NCBI RefSeq assembly: GCF_024758505.1
Contig: NZ_CP077970.1
Location: 8,308,001-8,372,000 of the forward strand
Direction of reading: 5' to 3'
Source: Bradyrhizobium arachidis
Lineage (GTDB): Bacteria; Pseudomonadota; Alphaproteobacteria; Rhizobiales; Xanthobacteraceae
Length of the DNA: 64,000 bases
Shown here: positions 1-7,874 of the stretch, piece by piece
Layout: each line of letters starts with the position of its first letter
Position numbering within the stretch: the stretch's first letter is position 1
Notes under the pieces: generated by a model
The model's input: only the letters and a program-made list of their open reading frames with translations
Database searches by the model: none
What the model was told of the DNA's origin: nothing
Program-made: the position numbers and the translations under genes

Positions 1-1782
1 GATGCGGCGGTCGGTGCCGACCACGGCGAGGACGCCGTCGCGGTATTCGATATCCTCGACCGAGGTCTCCAGGATGTTCGACGCCTTCTCCCGCGCCTTC
101 TGAATCAAATCGTTGCTGGACACCGCGACCGCGGTGCCGCCGACGAACAGCGAGCGCGAGCCGACGCTGCCAAAACCGGTAGCGAGATCGGTGTCGCCCT
201 GCACGATTTCGATCTTGTCCATGGGGATGCCGAGCGTGTCTGAGATCATCTGGGTGTAGGTGGTCTGCAGGCCCTGCCCCATCGCCATGGTGCCGGAATG
301 CAGGATGACACGACCTTGCGCAGTCGCGTGCAGGCTGACTTTCTCGTTGTGGACGTTACCGCCGGTCCATTCGATGTAGGAGGTCAGGCCGCGGCCGTAG
401 AGCAGGCCCTTCTTCTTCGCGGCGCGCTTGCGCGCGGCAAAGCCGTCCCAATCGGCGAGTTTTGTGGCGCGGTCGAGCAGGTGCGCGAAGGCGCCGGAAT
501 CGTAGACCTGGCCGGCCGCATTCCTGTAGGGCAGTTGCGCCGGCTTGATGTAGTTCGCTTTGCGGATCGCGCGCGGATCCATGCCGATCTTTCGCGCGGC
601 AGCGTCAAACAGGCGCTCGACGATGAACACGGCCTCGGGCCGGCCCGCGCCGCGATAGGCGCCGACGGGAGCGGTGTGGGTCATCACCGTCTTCACCTCG
701 AAATGCACCAGCGGCAAATCGTAGACACCGGTCTGCACGAAGGGACCGAGCACCAGCGGGATGATGTTGGCGGCACCCGACGAATAGGCGCCGGTGCAGC
801 CGATCGACTTGACGCGATAGGCCAGCACCTTGCCCTTCTCGTCGAGGGCGAACGACGCGGTCGAGGTCAGATCGCGGCCATGCGTGCCGCCGACGAATTC
901 GTCGGTGCGATCGCCGCGCCAGCGGATTTTCTTGTTCAGCTTGGTCGCGGCATAGGCGACGATGCCGTCCTCCGGATAGAGGTTGGTCTTCTGGCCAAAG
1001 CCGCCGCCGATGTCGCCGACGAGCACACGCACGCTGTCCAGGGGCCGCTTCAGCACGGCGCCCGCGAGCACGTCGCGGGTCGAGGCCGGCGTCTGCGACT
1101 GCACGTGCAGCAGCAGGCGGCCGGTCTTCTTCTCGATCTCGGCAATCGTCGAGCGCGGCTCCATCGCTGACGGCACCAGCCGCTGGCTGACGATGTCGAG
1201 CTCAACCGTATGCGCGGCCCTGGCGAAGGCGTCATCGACCTTGGCGGCATCGCCATAGCTCATCGCGCCGACGATGTTGTCGGGCGCCTCGCCCCACACC
1301 ACGGGCGCGCCGGGTTTTACGGCTTCGACGGGATCGACGACGGCGGGCAGCACCTCGTACTCGACCACGATCGCCTCGGCCGCGCTCTGCGCCTCTACGC
1401 GCGACGTCGCGACCACGGCCGCGACCGACTCGCCGGCGTAGCGCACGATCTCATGGGCGAGCAGCCGCCGCGGCGGCACCGTCATCGGCTTGCCGTCGGG
1501 ACGCTTGAAGATGTTGAGCGTCGGAATCTCGCCGATATTGTCCTTGACGAGGTCGGCGCCGGTGTAGATCGCGGTCACGCCAGCAAGCGCGCTGGCCGCG
1601 CTGGTGTCGATCGACAGGATCTTTGCGTGCGCATGGGGCGAGCGCAGCACGTGCAGCCACAGCGCGCCGTCTTCCGGCTTGTCGTCGATGAACTGTCCCT
1701 TCCCGGTGAGCAGCCTCTGGTCTTCCAAACGCTTGACGGGCTGCCCCGCTCCGAAACGCATATTGCCGGGAAGAATGTTCAT
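1..1782 (-). CDS. xanthine dehydrogenase family molybdopterin-binding subunit (form-II CoxL-like), 3' end missing
   Basis: Large, molybdenum-cofactor subunit of an aldehyde / CO dehydrogenase-type hydroxylase. The visible 594 codons start at ATG 1782 behind a GAGG-type ribosome site and run off the window edge without a stop. The start MNILPGNMRFGAGQPVKRLE, the GGGFGQK motif near residue 240 and the loop GAYRGAGRPEA are typical. In CoxL proteins the loop AYRGAGR marks form II, while true form-I CO dehydrogenases have AYRCSFR, so the natural substrate is unknown and is probably not CO. The FAD and iron-sulfur subunits are not upstream here; they may lie beyond the window edge. An aldehyde or purine oxidase role is equally possible. 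Confidence 0.9.
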   Translation of the reverse strand, partial: MNILPGNMRFGAGQPVKRLEDQRLLTGKGQFIDDKPEDGALWLHVLRSPHAHAKILSIDTSAASALAGVTAIYTGADLVKDNIGEIPTLNIFKRPDGKPMTVPPRRLLAHEIVRYAGESVAAVVATSRVEAQSAAEAIVVEYEVLPAVVDPVEAVKPGAPVVWGEAPDNIVGAMSYGDAAKVDDAFARAAHTVELDIVSQRLVPSAMEPRSTIAEIEKKTGRLLLHVQSQTPASTRDVLAGAVLKRPLDSVRVLVGDIGGGFGQKTNLYPEDGIVAYAATKLNKKIRWRGDRTDEFVGGTHGRDLTSTASFALDEKGKVLAYRVKSIGCTGAYSSGAANIIPLVLGPFVQTGVYDLPLVHFEVKTVMTHTAPVGAYRGAGRPEAVFIVERLFDAAARKIGMDPRAIRKANYIKPAQLPYRNAAGQVYDSGAFAHLLDRATKLADWDGFAARKRAAKKKGLLYGRGLTSYIEWTGGNVHNEKVSLHATAQGRVILHSGTMAMGQGLQTTYTQMISDTLGIPMDKIEIVQGDTDLATGFGSVGSRSLFVGGTAVAVSSNDLIQKAREKASNILETSVEDIEYRDGVLAVVGTDRRI

Positions 1783-1885
1783 TCCAATAGGTCCTCAAAG
1801 TGAAGTGCGGGCCGCCTTTTAGCGGATCGACGCCGGGCAGGCCAGCCGCGGTTTTGGGCGGGCTGGACCCACATTTTCACCCTCC

Positions 1886-1966
1886 ATCATTCCGGGATGG
1901 TCCGAAGGACCATACCCGGAATCTCGAGATTCCGGGTTCGATGCTGCGCATCGCCCCGGAATGACG
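1886..1966. repeat. palindromic intergenic repeat, copy 1
   Basis: About 80 bases ending directly before the stop codon of the DapA-family gene. The core is a 22-nt perfect palindrome at 1915-1936, centred on CTCGAG, between outer arms beginning CATTCCGGG and ending CCCGGAATG. The same core recurs at 25965-25986. It could fold into a cruciform or an mRNA hairpin. Confidence 0.8.
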
Positions 1967-1967
1967 A

Positions 1968-2843
1968 CTAACTCACCTCCCGCAGCGCCGCTTCCACCAC
2001 CTTGCGTTGCTCCTCCGTCAGCGCGGCCTGCGGCGGGACGGGATCGCCAACGTCGTAGCCCTGGATTGCAAGGCCCGCCTTGATGCAGGCAGCGAGGTTG
2101 AAGCGGGCGAAGGCTTCGTTGATGCGCCACAGCTTCCGCTGCAGCGTCATGGCTGTATCCCAGCGGCCGGCCCTGCAGAGGTTGTAGAGCTCGACGCTCT
2201 GGCGCGGGATGATGCAGGCGGGCCCGGCCATCCAGCCGAGGCCACCGATCAGCATGACGGCGGCGGGAATGTGGGCGGAGGCCGAGAACACGCGGATGCC
2301 ATCTCCGCAGCGGTTCATGATCGAGAGCAGCCGGCCGGTGTTGGTCGAGGCGTCCTTGATGTAGCCGATGCGCGGATGTTCGGCGAGGCGCGCGATCACG
2401 TCGAGCGTCAGATCGGAGCGCTGGAATTGCGGATTGGTGTAGATGACGACGGGAATGTCGACGGCATCAGCAATGCTGCGGAAATAGGATTCGATCTGCG
2501 CATCGGCAATCGGGAAGTAGGCTTCCATGATCGCCAAAATGCCGTTGGCACCGAGTTCCTGGTAGGCCCTCGCCTGCGCCACCGCGTCCGCCGTCGAAGT
2601 CGACGCCACGCCGGCCACCACCGGCACGCGACCCTTCGCAGCCTCGATCGTGGTCCGTACCACCGCCGTGCGCTGCGCGGCATTGAGATAGGCGAATTCG
2701 CCGGTCGAGCCGAGCGGCGTCAGTCCATGGACCCCAGCACCGATCAAATCGTCGCAGAGTTTGCCTAGGACTTTTGTGCGCACAGTGCCGTCGGCATCGA
2801 CGGGCGAGACGAGATAGGGAAAGACGCCGTGAAATTCGGACAT
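1968..2843 (-). CDS. DapA / N-acetylneuraminate lyase family aldolase
   Basis: Class I TIM-barrel aldolase of the dihydrodipicolinate synthase superfamily, 291 residues. The start at ATG 2843 ([16 protein letters not shown]) fits the usual beginning of the family; an upstream in-frame ATG at 2912 would add 23 atypical residues. Visible landmarks are [11 protein letters not shown] near residue 40, VVIYTNP (active-site Tyr) near 134, and YIKDAS, whose Lys should form the Schiff base, near 162. The neighbouring molybdenum hydroxylase suggests catabolism of a sugar acid or keto acid rather than lysine synthesis. The exact substrate cannot be read from sequence. Confidence 0.88.
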   Translation of the reverse strand: MSEFHGVFPYLVSPVDADGTVRTKVLGKLCDDLIGAGVHGLTPLGSTGEFAYLNAAQRTAVVRTTIEAAKGRVPVVAGVASTSTADAVAQARAYQELGANGILAIMEAYFPIADAQIESYFRSIADAVDIPVVIYTNPQFQRSDLTLDVIARLAEHPRIGYIKDASTNTGRLLSIMNRCGDGIRVFSASAHIPAAVMLIGGLGWMAGPACIIPRQSVELYNLCRAGRWDTAMTLQRKLWRINEAFARFNLAACIKAGLAIQGYDVGDPVPPQAALTEEQRKVVEAALREVS

Positions 2844-2908
2844 GTCGGGGGTGGATCCCGGAAAGCTGGGTTGCGCTCTCCGGGTCTTAGCAACGCGCGC
2901 AGCCTTGA

Positions 2909-3886
2909 TCAAACCTTGATCAGCCGCACCCGCGTGCCCCAGGGATCGACGGCCTCGACGCCGTTCGCGAGCGCCTCGACCTTCGCGCCCGCCTTGCGCA
3001 GGCGCGCTTCCTGGGCGGCGAGCAACTCCTGCTTCTCAGTCACCAGCGAAAACCATGCGAGGCCCGTCATGCTGTCGTCGCGGCGGCCGGCGCCCTGGCT
3101 CTGCCAGACGTTCATGCCGAGGTGATGATGATAGCGGCCTGACGACAGGAACGCCGCGCCGTTGCGGCGGCGGGTCGGATCGAGGCCGACCGTGCCGTGA
3201 TAAAAATTCTCCGCCTGCGCGAGATCGCCGACGCGCAGATGCATATGGCCGACGCGCAGGCTATCCGGCGCCTTGGCGTAGTCGCTGACGCGCGTGTTGG
3301 TGAGCGACAACAGGTCCGGGATGTTGAGCTCGTCGGTCGCCATCTTCACAGAACCCTCGCTCCACTGCCATTGCGATGGATCGCGATCGGCATAGACCTC
3401 GATGCCGTTGCCTTCGGGATCGTCGAGATAGACGGATTCAGAGACGAGATGGTCGGCAAAGCCCGACAGCGGCACGCGGTGGCTCGCGGCATGCACCAGC
3501 CAGCGCGCGAGATCCTTTCGCGTCGGCATCAAGAAGGCCGTGTGGTAGAGGCCGGCCGCGCTGCGCGGCTCGATCACCGCCTCGGGGCGCGCCTCCAGTA
3601 CCAGCAGCTTGACGCCGCCGGCGCCGAGTTGCGCTGAGGCTGTGGAGCGCTCCATCACCGTCAAGCCGAGCATGTCGCGATAATAGTCCGCGACGACATC
3701 GATCTGCTTGACCCGCAATGTCACCATGCCGACCCGCATCGGCGTGCGGCTGGCATAGGTCGGCCCGCTGCCTTGACCACCGCCTTGCGTATTGCCCTCC
3801 GCCCGCGCCGCGCCTGCTGCAGCCGCGGCGAGCGAGGTCGCGCCGGCGAGTTGAAGAAGGGTGCGGCGGGTGAGGTCGATGGTCAT
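2909..3886 (-). CDS. Tat-exported VOC (glyoxalase / extradiol dioxygenase fold) protein with two VOC modules
   Basis: A 325-residue protein starting at ATG 3886. The N-terminus has a twin-arginine signal ([13 protein letters not shown] followed by an Ala-rich stretch ending near AARAE). Two vicinal-oxygen-chelate modules follow: one from [10 protein letters not shown] (about residue 50) to the [10 protein letters not shown] segment, the other from [10 protein letters not shown] to the C-terminus. The His and Glu residues at expected metal positions (HLRV, GIEVY) resemble CatE-type catechol 2,3-dioxygenases. Export by Tat would fit folding around a metal in the cytoplasm. A long open frame extends upstream to 4696 but runs antisense to the next gene and lacks protein-like composition. 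Confidence 0.85.
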   Translation of the reverse strand: MTIDLTRRTLLQLAGATSLAAAAAGAARAEGNTQGGGQGSGPTYASRTPMRVGMVTLRVKQIDVVADYYRDMLGLTVMERSTASAQLGAGGVKLLVLEARPEAVIEPRSAAGLYHTAFLMPTRKDLARWLVHAASHRVPLSGFADHLVSESVYLDDPEGNGIEVYADRDPSQWQWSEGSVKMATDELNIPDLLSLTNTRVSDYAKAPDSLRVGHMHLRVGDLAQAENFYHGTVGLDPTRRRNGAAFLSSGRYHHHLGMNVWQSQGAGRRDDSMTGLAWFSLVTEKQELLAAQEARLRKAGAKVEALANGVEAVDPWGTRVRLIKV

Positions 3887-4109
3887 CGTCGTGAGGCTCG
3901 CTGAAATGTCTTGCGCGCCCCGGGGGAGCGCAAACCTGCGCCCCCGGGGAGCACCAACCCGGCCGATTGCTACACTTTCCCGTGACCGGCTCCCAATCAC
4001 ATGTTCGTCGGATCGGCCTATCCGGGCACCGCAAAGCGCAGTCCTGCCCATCCGGCCAGTTTTCGCGGACCGCCCGACATCCCAGATTGAGGGCAACAGG
4101 AGCCTTGCC

Positions 4110-4976
4110 ATGACCGACCTCACCCCCCTCACCTCGCTCTCATCAGCCCTAGCGGACGTCGTCGCGCGCGCCGCGCCGTCCCTCGTCTCCGTGCATTCCC
4201 ACCGCCTGCGAGCCTCCGGCTTCGTCTGGAAGCCCGGCTTGATCGTCACTGCCGATGAGGCGCTGGCCGATGACGGCGACGTCGAGGTCAAGCTGCCGGA
4301 CGGCAGCACGAAGCCAGCCAAAATTGCCGGTCGCGACCACACCACCGATATCGCGCTGCTGCGGGTCGAGACCGACATCACCCCGATCGCGCTGTCATCC
4401 ACCGTGCCGGCGCTGGGCTCGCTCGCCGTCGTCGTTGCCGCCGACCGCGGCGCCGCGACGGCCGCGCTCGGCATGGTCTCGCTGGCGGGCGCGCCGTGGC
4501 GGAGCCTGCGCGGCGGCGAGATCGACGCCCGGGTCGAGCTCGATGTGCGCCTGCGCCACAGCCAGCAGGGCGGGCTCGCGCTCGACACATCGGGGCAGCC
4601 GTTCGGCATGGCCGTGCTGGGGCCGCGCCGCGTGCTCGTCATCCCCACGGCGACCATCGCGCGTGTCGCAGTGCAGCTCGAGGCGCGCGGCCGCATCGCG
4701 CGCGGTTATCTCGGGCTTGGCCTGCAGCCGGTGCGGCTCGATGACGGGGTCGGCGCGATGGTGATGAACGTCGACAACGCCGGGCCTTCGGCTGCGGCCG
4801 GGATCAGGCAGGGAGACGTGATCGTGGCCGTCAACGCCGAAAAGCTCTCCGGCGTGCGCGCGCTGGCGCGGACGCTGGGGCCGCAGAGCGTCGGCTCGAC
4901 CGTCGACATCGCGGCGCGCCGCGGCGGTGAACCCGTCAGCTTCAAGGTCACGATCGCCGAAAGGCCCGAGGCGTGA
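4110..4976 (+). CDS. HtrA/DegP-like protein with PDZ domain and degenerate catalytic triad (pseudoprotease)
   Basis: A 288-residue protein from ATG 4110, behind an AGGAG ribosome site. Residues 20-185 follow the trypsin-like fold of HtrA (VKLPDGS, TDIALLRV), and a PDZ domain occupies about 195-285 (ARGYLGLGLQPV, AGIRQGDVIVAVN). Aligned by eye with DegP, the triad is broken: the His of VTNNHV is Glu50 in VTADEAL, the Asp is kept (Asp80 in TDIALL), and the Ser of GNSGG is Gln153 in SQQGG. No signal peptide is evident, so it is probably cytoplasmic. Its stop overlaps the start of the LuxR-type gene by four bases. A binding or sensing role is inferred. Confidence 0.88.
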   Translation: MTDLTPLTSLSSALADVVARAAPSLVSVHSHRLRASGFVWKPGLIVTADEALADDGDVEVKLPDGSTKPAKIAGRDHTTDIALLRVETDITPIALSSTVPALGSLAVVVAADRGAATAALGMVSLAGAPWRSLRGGEIDARVELDVRLRHSQQGGLALDTSGQPFGMAVLGPRRVLVIPTATIARVAVQLEARGRIARGYLGLGLQPVRLDDGVGAMVMNVDNAGPSAAAGIRQGDVIVAVNAEKLSGVRALARTLGPQSVGSTVDIAARRGGEPVSFKVTIAERPEA

Positions 4977-5344
4977 GCGAAGACGATACGCCCGACATCG
5001 CGATCGCGCTCGATATCGACGATCCCGTGCTGGCTGACCGGCTGGCGGCGCTGCTCGACGGCGTCGCCGGCCTGCGTCTTGCCGCACCAGACGAGGCCGC
5101 GCTGACAATCGTCTCGCGCGACCGGCGTGCGGCGCCATCAGCCGATATCGCCCTGACGCCGCGCGAGCTCGACGTGCTCGGCCTGATGGCCGAGGGTGCC
5201 TCGAACAAGATGATCGCGCGCCAGCTCCGAATTTCCGTGCACACCGTGAAATTCCACGTCGGCTCGCTGCTCGACAAGCTCGATGCCACCGGCCGCACCG
5301 ATGCGGTCGCGCATGCGGCCCGTCGCGGCGTGATCAATCTGTAG
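4973..5344 (+). CDS. small LuxR/NarL-type DNA-binding regulator lacking a full receiver domain
   Basis: A 123-residue protein starting at GTG 4973, whose codon overlaps the stop of the HtrA-like gene (GTGA), so translation is probably coupled. Residues 60-120 form a GerE-type helix-turn-helix (LTPRELDVLGLMAEGASNKM, then HTVKFHVGSLLDKL). The N-terminal 55 residues look like the edge of a receiver domain (IALDIDDPVLADRLAALL) but are far too short and lack the phosphoacceptor pocket. Regulation is therefore not by ordinary phosphorelay; partnership with the PDZ pseudoprotease is an inference from coupling. Confidence 0.88.
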   Translation: MSEDDTPDIAIALDIDDPVLADRLAALLDGVAGLRLAAPDEAALTIVSRDRRAAPSADIALTPRELDVLGLMAEGASNKMIARQLRISVHTVKFHVGSLLDKLDATGRTDAVAHAARRGVINL

Positions 5345-5346
5345 GG

Positions 5347-6420
5347 CTAGCCCTTGGTGCTCGGGAATGTGAGCTTGAATTCCAGCCCCGGCACGTTGTC
5401 GGAGAGCTCGATCTCGGCGCCATGGAGGCGCGCGATCGCCGCGACGAGGCTGAGGCCAAGACCATTGCCGGGCGTGTAGCGGCTCTGCTCGAGCCGATAG
5501 AAGCGCTTGAACACGTGGTCGCGCTGGTCGGCGGGAATGCCGGGGCCATCGTCGGCCACCGCGATCACGGCGCCGCCCTCGCCCGCCTTGCAGGTCACAA
5601 TGACGCGACCGCTCGTACGGCCATGCTTGATTGCGTTATCGACGAGATTGGCAATCGCGTCGAACAGCAGGTCGCGGTCTCCGGTCACCGGCACGTTCTT
5701 CTCGCCCGCGAGGGTGAGACGGGTGCCGTCCTGCTCCGCCGCGGCATCGTAGAGCTCGACCACTTCGCTGGCGATCTCGGCCAGATTCAGGTCGCGAAAC
5801 CCTCCCTTGCGGGCGCGGGTCTCGATCTCCGAGATCCGCGTGATCGAGGTGAACATGCCGAGCACCGCGTCGAGATCGGCGATGGTGTCGCCGATCAGCG
5901 CCGCATCGGTCTCGCTGTTGCGGGGCGCGTGATAGGCCTTCTCCAACCGCCCACGCATCCGCGTCAGCGGCGTGCGCAAATCGTGCGCGACGTTGTCGCT
6001 GACCTGCTTCACCTCCCCCATCAGCGTCTCGATGCGGTCGAGCATCTGGTTGAGATTTTCTGCGACGCTGTCCCATTCGTCATGGCTGCCGCGCAGTGGA
6101 ATGCGCTGATCGAGCCCCGACAGCATGATGGCGCGGCTGGTGGCGTTGATCTGCTCGATCCGCCCGACCGTCCGCCGCGTCACCAGCACGGCGGCGACAC
6201 CCGCCAGCACCAGGAGCAGCACGGCGAACGCGATCAGCGCCAGCTCGATCGTGGCCGCAAAGCTGTCGTGGTCGCCGACATCGCCGAGGCGGCTGCGCAC
6301 ATAGGCAAGCGTCGCGAAATAGACATAGGCTATGATCGCGGAGACGATCAGGCCGAACGTCGCGATCGCGACCAGCGCCAGCTTGAATGTCGAGGATTTG
6401 AGCGTCTTAGCCAGGAGCAC
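5347..6420 (-). CDS. membrane sensor histidine kinase (EnvZ/PhoQ class)
   Basis: A 357-residue kinase with transmembrane segments at about residues 14-36 and 60-84, so the periplasmic loop is only about 22 residues. A HAMP domain follows at about 84-137, then the dimerisation helix with the phospho-His in VAHDLRTPLTRMRG, then an ATPase domain with the N box (DAIANLVDNAIKHG), ADDGPGIP and GNGLGLSLV. It starts inside the 3' end of the response-regulator gene with a 14-base overlap, which indicates an operon. The short periplasmic loop suggests sensing in the membrane or through a partner. The signal is unknown. Confidence 0.93.
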   Translation of the reverse strand: MLLAKTLKSSTFKLALVAIATFGLIVSAIIAYVYFATLAYVRSRLGDVGDHDSFAATIELALIAFAVLLLVLAGVAAVLVTRRTVGRIEQINATSRAIMLSGLDQRIPLRGSHDEWDSVAENLNQMLDRIETLMGEVKQVSDNVAHDLRTPLTRMRGRLEKAYHAPRNSETDAALIGDTIADLDAVLGMFTSITRISEIETRARKGGFRDLNLAEIASEVVELYDAAAEQDGTRLTLAGEKNVPVTGDRDLLFDAIANLVDNAIKHGRTSGRVIVTCKAGEGGAVIAVADDGPGIPADQRDHVFKRFYRLEQSRYTPGNGLGLSLVAAIARLHGAEIELSDNVPGLEFKLTFPSTKG

Positions 6421-7099
6421 GGAGACAATATCCGATGCCGCGGATGGTATGGATCAGCGGATAGGCCTGGGCATCGTCGACCTTGCGGCGGACGCGGCCG
6501 ACATAGACGTCGATGATGTTGGTCGAGGGATCAAAATGCAGGTCCCAGACGTGCTGAAGCAGCATCGCACGGGAGACGACGCGGCCCTCGTTGCGCACGA
6601 GATATTCGAGCAGCTGGAATTCGCGCGGCAGAAGCGGAATCTTGCGGCCGCGCCGGCTCGCGGTGCGCGCGATCAGGTCGATGGCGAGGTCGCCGACGCG
6701 CAAGATGGTTTCCTTGGCGATGGTCTCGCTGCGGCGGCCGAGCGCCTCCAGCCGCGCCAGCAGCTCGACGAAGGAATACGGCTTGACCAGATAATCGTCG
6801 CCGCCGGCGCGCAAGCCGCGGACGCGATCGTCGACCTCGCCGAGCGCTGAGATGATCAGGAAGGGCGTGCTGACGCCATCGTCGCGCAACTGGCGCATCA
6901 CGGTGATGCCGTCGATGTCGGGCAGCATGCGGTCGATGGTGATGACGGCGTAGTCGCGGGCGGTGCCGTGGCTCAGCGCCTCGCGGCCCGTTGCGGCGAG
7001 ATCGACCTCATAGCCTGAGGTCGTCAACTCCTCCACGAGCTGGCCTGCGGTCTCCAGATCGTCCTCGACGACCAGGATGCGGCGGTGACCTCCCGTCAT
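6407..7099 (-). CDS. OmpR/PhoB-family response regulator
   Basis: A 230-residue two-domain regulator, first gene of the operon with the kinase at 5347. The receiver domain has the acidic pair VVEDD, the phospho-Asp in ITIDRMLPD and the Lys of LVKPYS. The C-terminal winged helix (LLPREFQLLEYLVRNEGRVV, then TNIIDVYVGRVRRKVD) binds DNA. Similar pairs in Rhizobiales respond to envelope or metal stress, but nothing here names the regulon. Confidence 0.94.
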   Translation of the reverse strand: MTGGHRRILVVEDDLETAGQLVEELTTSGYEVDLAATGREALSHGTARDYAVITIDRMLPDIDGITVMRQLRDDGVSTPFLIISALGEVDDRVRGLRAGGDDYLVKPYSFVELLARLEALGRRSETIAKETILRVGDLAIDLIARTASRRGRKIPLLPREFQLLEYLVRNEGRVVSRAMLLQHVWDLHFDPSTNIIDVYVGRVRRKVDDAQAYPLIHTIRGIGYCLRAPG

Positions 7100-7196
7100 G
7101 ACATGCTCCGCGCGACGATCGCCGCCAGACTATCCCGTTCCGGGGCAGGGCGGAACTGCCCGGCGACGATCGCGACAATGGTGCGGTCCGCCGATA

Positions 7197-7748
7197 CTAA
7201 TACCAGTCGTCCCCGCACACATTGACCCATTGCCAGCCATAGGGCGTCCAGGTCCTGCGCCAGCAGCCGTCGTCGTAATAGTTGGCGTAGACGAAGGGCG
7301 CGCCGACGAAGGCGAACCGGTGGAAGCGATGATGCCGGAAGAAGAAGGCGTGGCGTCCGACGAAGGGCCTGCCGTGCCAGGCCGTGCCGGCAAAGCGCGG
7401 CCCGAAGGCTGCGCGGGTCGCTAACGGCGCACCGGCAAAGCGTGCCCCGATGGCCGCGCGGGCGGCCATTGGCGCACCTGCGAAACGCGGAGCAAAAGCC
7501 GCACGCGCCATCGGCGCGCCGCCGAAGCGGGCGCCGCTGAAATGAGCTCCGCCCATGCCGCCAACCCGCATGCCACCGCCCATGCCACCGACGTGCATGC
7601 CGCCACCACCAAAATGCCCGCCACTGAAGCCGCCATGGCCGCCGCCGCCAAAGCCTCCACCGGGACCTCGCGCCAGCACCGGCGAAACGACGGCCACGGT
7701 CGCGGCGATCGTCGCCGCGACGAGGCCCGTGAGAAGCCTGTTGCTCAT
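7197..7748 (-). CDS. exported Gly/Ala/Arg-rich repeat protein
   Basis: A 183-residue protein with a good AGGAGGG ribosome site before ATG 7748 and a signal peptide (MSNRLLTGLVAATIAATVAV, cleavage near VLARG). A Gly/His-rich segment is followed by three imperfect 14-16-residue repeats of the form RFAGAPxAxRAAxG, then a His/Phe-rich tail with aromatic residues and Cys (DDGCWRRTWTPYGWQWV). The C-terminal pattern is shared by many small exported proteins of Bradyrhizobium. No enzyme motif was found; a structural or envelope role is a guess. Confidence 0.8.
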   Translation of the reverse strand: MSNRLLTGLVAATIAATVAVVSPVLARGPGGGFGGGGHGGFSGGHFGGGGMHVGGMGGGMRVGGMGGAHFSGARFGGAPMARAAFAPRFAGAPMAARAAIGARFAGAPLATRAAFGPRFAGTAWHGRPFVGRHAFFFRHHRFHRFAFVGAPFVYANYYDDGCWRRTWTPYGWQWVNVCGDDWY

Positions 7749-7874
7749 CGAAAAACCCTCCTGTCTTGCGGCGACCTGGCGCGCCGCGAGGAGGATTAGA
7801 AGATGAGACGGCGTGCCCGCCTTCAACTTACAAATGCGCCAGATTCTGACGCCGGAGTTAGTTTGGAAGGCTTG

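Noticed and set aside
3887..4696. 270-codon upstream extension of the VOC protein frame
   Set aside because: It runs antisense to the HtrA-like gene. The Tat signal and family start lie at 3886.
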